64,000 nucleotides of DNA from Rhizobium leguminosarum (lineage in GTDB: Bacteria > Pseudomonadota > Alphaproteobacteria > Rhizobiales > Rhizobiaceae): contig NZ_MZMU01000018.1 of NCBI RefSeq assembly GCF_004123835.1, positions 186,001 through 250,000 on the forward strand, read 5' to 3'. Positions within the stretch are counted from its first letter, which is position 1, and each line of letters starts with the position of its first letter. A program made the position numbers and the translations under genes. Below the pieces are notes generated by a model. That model did no database searches, was not told the origin of the DNA, and saw only the letters and a program-made list of their open reading frames with translations. This document shows positions 61,046-64,000 of this stretch, piece by piece.

Positions 61046-62131
61046 TTACCGCGCCTTCGTTCCCTCGCGATTGGTAAAGTGCGCATTGCCCAAGCCCGTG
61101 CCGATGGTCAGCACCGCCCATCTCGACACGTCGTTCATAAAAGGGATCTGCGACAATCCCTGCACGACGGCATCGTTGTGCACCATCACGAATGTGCTGT
61201 CCTCGCCGATCTCCGGAATGGCCTTCATCAGTGCGGCAGGAAGGTTGAAGCTGTCGCTCTCCCAGTTTCCGCCCGGCAAGTTTTGTCCGCCGCGTTCGAT
61301 GGAGCCATCGGCTTTGATGATGCCGGGGCATGCGATCCCGATGATGGGCGCCGGCTTGAGATTGGCCTTTTCGGCCTTGCCGATCAAATCCCGCAACATC
61401 GCGGCCAACTTCTCGATGGTGGCGGTGCGGCTTGGCTCATCGTCGGCATGACGCCAGATGGCGGATTCCCAGACACTTGCATCCGCAAAATTCGGCACGT
61501 CGTCCTTTCCGAATTGAACGACGCCGGCGCGAACATTCGTGCCGCCGATATCGACAGCGAGCATCGCCTCGTGGCCTTTGAACATCCAGCGCGGCATTAG
61601 GTGGACCGCGCCGATCAGTCCGGCCTCATCGGGGTGATGAACGATCGGCACGACCTCGACGTCGACGCCGGCCACCTTGAGAATAACCATGGTCCTGGCG
61701 ATCGCCAGCTCGCCAAAGCGGCTCTCCCGGAAGCCGCCGCCGACGACGATGCGTTCCGTCTTGACCCAGCGCTTGTCCTTCAGGAACTTTCCGATCACGT
61801 CGGCAAAGTCCTGGGAGAAGTCCTCCACCGCCCCCATGACCAATGCCGCCGCCTCCATATCGTCGCCCTTGAGAAAGGCATCGATCTTCTTCTTGGAAAG
61901 CTTCTCCGTGGCGGCGTTGCCGAGCGGATCGTCTCCGACCTTGCGGATGCGTTTTCTCCAATCGTCGAGCTTCAACTGAAAAGTCTTCTTGTTGGCGTTG
62001 TCGCCAACGAAACCATCTTTGTCACGCAGTTCGTTGTTGTAATCGTCGATCGTCACCAATGGCAGGTTTAACGCGCCATGTGCCAACGGGGCATTGACCT
62101 CATCACGGGGATCGGAACTGCTTTTGGCCAT
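61046..62131 (-). CDS. ROK-family sugar kinase with circularly permuted motif order
   Basis: The 361-residue protein has the ROK phosphate-binding motif late, at 194-203 (LAVDIGGTNVRAGVVQFG). GIACPGIIKADGSIERGG (268-270 core), the catalytic-Asp segment VMVHNDAVVQG (Asp320) and LTIGTGLGNAHF (344-349) follow, near the C-terminus. The elements that normally end a ROK protein, RIVVGGGFRESRFGELAIAR (131-133) and DEAGLIGAVHLMP (171-178), come before them. The cysteine zinc motif of classical ROK proteins is absent. It should phosphorylate glucose or a related sugar. The ATG at 62131 is chosen. It is divergent from the trehalose-phosphatase gene. Confidence 0.8.
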   Translation of the reverse strand: MAKSSSDPRDEVNAPLAHGALNLPLVTIDDYNNELRDKDGFVGDNANKKTFQLKLDDWRKRIRKVGDDPLGNAATEKLSKKKIDAFLKGDDMEAAALVMGAVEDFSQDFADVIGKFLKDKRWVKTERIVVGGGFRESRFGELAIARTMVILKVAGVDVEVVPIVHHPDEAGLIGAVHLMPRWMFKGHEAMLAVDIGGTNVRAGVVQFGKDDVPNFADASVWESAIWRHADDEPSRTATIEKLAAMLRDLIGKAEKANLKPAPIIGIACPGIIKADGSIERGGQNLPGGNWESDSFNLPAALMKAIPEIGEDSTFVMVHNDAVVQGLSQIPFMNDVSRWAVLTIGTGLGNAHFTNREGTKAR

Positions 62132-62276
62132 CAATGTACCTTCTACGGCGCGAGTGCTCGAACGGGCGGCGAGATACAACGCGGACTAGCCTCCGGATGT
62201 TCCGGAGTCTGAAAAGCCACCTTGTCCTTGTCGGCCAGCGACCTAGCTTCAGTGATTGCAGAGTTTGGAGAATGCC

Positions 62277-63035
62277 GTGCAGGACGACGACGCTACTCAG
62301 GAAATGCTTTCACTGGTCTTGGAAGAGCCGGATCATTGGGCGATGTTTCTCGATATCGACGGGACGCTGCTCAATCTCGCGCCCACACCGGATGCGATCG
62401 AGGTCCCGGAGGCGCTTCCCGGACAACTTCACCGCCTGTCGAACAAGCTCGGCGGCGCCCTGGCGTTGGTCACCGGCCGATCGCTTGCTTATGCAGACGA
62501 GCTGTTTAAACCCTTTGCATTTCCGACAGCAGGCCTTCACGGCGCGGAAATCAGGAACGCGGCGGGCATGCAGACGATCGAGGCCACAGCTGAGTTTCAG
62601 GCGCTGAAGCATGCGCTGACCGCGGAAGCCGAGCACTATCCTGGAGTCTTGATCGAGGATAAGGGTGCGGCCGTTGCCGCCCATTACCGGCTCGCGCCCG
62701 AATATGAAAAGGTGCTCGAAGACCGCATGCACTACTATGCGGAGCTCGCCGGGCCAAACTGGGCATTGCAGCTCGGCAAGATGGTATTCGAGCTGCGTCC
62801 AGCACGGTCGAGCAAGGGCGATGCGCTGGAGCGGTTCTTCCAGTCCGACCCCTTCAAGAACCGCTGCCCGATTACCATCGGCGATGATCTGACCGACGAG
62901 TCGATGTTTGCGATCGCCAATGCGCGCGGCGGCGTTTCCGTGCGTGTCGGCGCGATCGGCACCCCGAGCTGCGCCACGAGCCGGCTGTCTTCTTCTGCGC
63001 TAGTCAGAAACGTGATTGCCGCCTTGGCCGCCTGA
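62277..63035 (+). CDS. otsB: Trehalose-6-phosphate phosphatase
   Basis: The 252-residue HAD-superfamily enzyme has the nucleophile motif MFLDIDGTLLNLAPTPDAIE, ALVTGRSLAYADELF, the TPP-type motif LHGAEIRNAAG and GDDLTDESMFAIANARGG. It makes trehalose from trehalose-6-phosphate in the cytoplasm. The GTG at 62277 has GGAG at suitable spacing; a TTG at 62256 is the alternative. No otsA is visible. The sugar kinase encoded divergently 145 bases away may share its promoter region. Confidence 0.92.
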   Translation: MQDDDATQEMLSLVLEEPDHWAMFLDIDGTLLNLAPTPDAIEVPEALPGQLHRLSNKLGGALALVTGRSLAYADELFKPFAFPTAGLHGAEIRNAAGMQTIEATAEFQALKHALTAEAEHYPGVLIEDKGAAVAAHYRLAPEYEKVLEDRMHYYAELAGPNWALQLGKMVFELRPARSSKGDALERFFQSDPFKNRCPITIGDDLTDESMFAIANARGGVSVRVGAIGTPSCATSRLSSSALVRNVIAALAA

Positions 63036-63234
63036 GGCCCGCCCTTGGACGATGGGCAAAGCGGATTACTGCCGTCTTTACACCGGCTACGCAGCGCCGA
63101 TTGTCAAAAAAGTATCGGTTTTAGCCGGGAATCGTGGTGGCGGGCATGACACGAGCCCACTACACTCCCCTTAACAATAAAGCCAAAAAGGGAATTTGGC
63201 GGGCGGCTTGGAACCGTCCTCGGAGGAGGAAACA

Positions 63235-64000
63235 ATGGAACCTGACTTGGAAGTCATTCAGATCCGCCCGGGCGAATCTTTCGCAACGAAGGCGCATGGC
63301 TATCCCTACCATACGGTTCGTTGGCATTTTCACCCGGAATACGAACTTCATCTCGTCGTGGCGACAACAGGACGGTATTTCGTCGGCGACTTCATCGGCG
63401 AGTTCGAGCCTGGTAATCTTGTGCTTGCCGGGCCTAATCTTCCACATAACTGGATCAGCGATGTCCCGACGGGATCGAGCATCCCGCTTCGATGCCAGCT
63501 CATCCAGTTCAGCGAGGGCTTCATCAGCGATACGATGAAGGTGCTGGCCGAACTCGGCCCATTTGAACCTGTTCTCGAAGCCTCCCGCCGAGGTGTGCTC
63601 TTCGGCGCCGATACCAGCCGGCAGGTTGCGCCTCTAATGAACGAGGTGCAGCAGGCTCATGGTGTGCGCCGTATCGAGCTTTTCATGATGATCGTCGGCC
63701 TGCTCAGCCGCGCACAGGATGCGCAGCTTCTCGCCAGCCCGAGCTATCTGCCCGATCCCTCCGGTTACATGTCGGCCGGCATCAACAAAGCGCTCGCCTA
63801 TATCAGGGAACACCTGACCAAATCCTTCGACGAAGCCGATCTCGCGGCGATTGCTGGACAATCGACAGGCGCCTTTTCGCGCGGCTTCCGCCGCCATACC
63901 GGCATGTCGCTGGTGCAATATGTCAAACGCCTGCGTATCAACCTGGCCTGCCAGATCCTGATGAGCGATGACCACGCATCGATCACCGATATCTGCTTCG
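63235..64000 (+). CDS. AraC-family transcriptional regulator (C-terminus beyond window)
   Basis: The 255 visible residues comprise an N-terminal cupin-type sensor (HTVRWHFHPEYELHLVVATT, GNLVLAGPNLPHNWISDVPT) and the start of the AraC DNA-binding domain. The first helix-turn-helix is visible (FDEADLAAIAGQSTGAFSRG with FRRHTGMSLVQYVKRLRI), and the second is cut off at the window edge. GGAGGAGGA precedes the ATG at 63235. It probably controls a sugar gene set beyond the window. Confidence 0.9.
   Translation, partial: MEPDLEVIQIRPGESFATKAHGYPYHTVRWHFHPEYELHLVVATTGRYFVGDFIGEFEPGNLVLAGPNLPHNWISDVPTGSSIPLRCQLIQFSEGFISDTMKVLAELGPFEPVLEASRRGVLFGADTSRQVAPLMNEVQQAHGVRRIELFMMIVGLLSRAQDAQLLASPSYLPDPSGYMSAGINKALAYIREHLTKSFDEADLAAIAGQSTGAFSRGFRRHTGMSLVQYVKRLRINLACQILMSDDHASITDICF

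Noticed and set aside
1..64000. CRISPR arrays, tRNA and rRNA genes
   Set aside because: No regularly spaced direct repeats and no tRNA- or rRNA-like sequence were recognised on reading through the window; a dedicated covariance search was not possible.

Overview
The window is a stretch of a rhizobial plasmid or chromid, most likely from Rhizobium or a close relative. The evidence is a complete repABC replication and partition cassette on the minus strand (repA 58523-59740, repB 57537-58526, repC 56027-57334) with its antisense RNA and RepB-type palindromes, two RIME-like rhizobial intergenic repeats, high G+C coding sequence, and a gene content dominated by ABC uptake systems with catabolic enzymes and dedicated regulators. 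No rRNA, tRNA or CRISPR array was seen.

Region 1 (1-11.7 kb) is a glycoside-utilisation locus. A minus-strand operon encodes a peptide/oligosaccharide-type ABC transporter (binding protein, two permeases, two ATPases), an IolB-type isomerase and a GH39 protein that resembles animal alpha-L-iduronidase closely. A divergent LacI-family regulator and a GH29 alpha-L-fucosidase follow. Three copies of one 15-bp operator-like motif lie in the divergent promoter. A Tn3-type transposase remnant, a serine hydrolase and a membrane protein separate it from the next locus.

Region 2 (14-23.6 kb) holds a GntR regulator with a dihydrodipicolinate-synthase-family enzyme, then a LacI regulator divergent from a GH78 alpha-L-rhamnosidase and a CUT1-type sugar ABC transporter. 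A perfect 11-bp inverted repeat lies in the divergent promoter. A VapBC toxin-antitoxin pair follows.

Region 3 (24.4-32.1 kb) has a D-amino-acid-dehydrogenase-like oxidase, a MocR-type regulator, a polyamine/opine-type ABC transporter and a frameshifted RidA gene.

Region 4 (32.1-43.6 kb) is a 12-gene minus-strand operon: DUF1185 protein, alpha/beta hydrolase, flavin reductase, luciferase-like monooxygenase, aldehyde dehydrogenase, NIPSNAP protein, a second PotDBCA-type transporter, succinate-semialdehyde dehydrogenase and a PhnD-like protein. This enzyme set matches the trigonelline (N-methylnicotinate) ring-cleavage pathway known from Acinetobacter baylyi. The promoter carries a 24-bp near-palindrome that recurs upstream of a GntR regulator 10 kb away (52835-53527).

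Region 5 (44.3-52.8 kb) looks like an insertion between that regulator and the operon. It has a large winged-helix/STAND ATPase regulator, a cupin, several alpha/beta hydrolases (one broken), an antibiotic-biosynthesis-type monooxygenase, a DJ-1/PfpI protein and an IS5-type transposase remnant.

Region 6 (53.7-60 kb) has a frameshifted FAD/NAD(P)-binding protein, a RelE/ParE-type toxin-antitoxin pair and repABC. Region 7 (61-64 kb) has a ROK-family sugar kinase whose motif order appears circularly permuted, a trehalose-6-phosphate phosphatase and the start of an AraC regulator that runs off the window.
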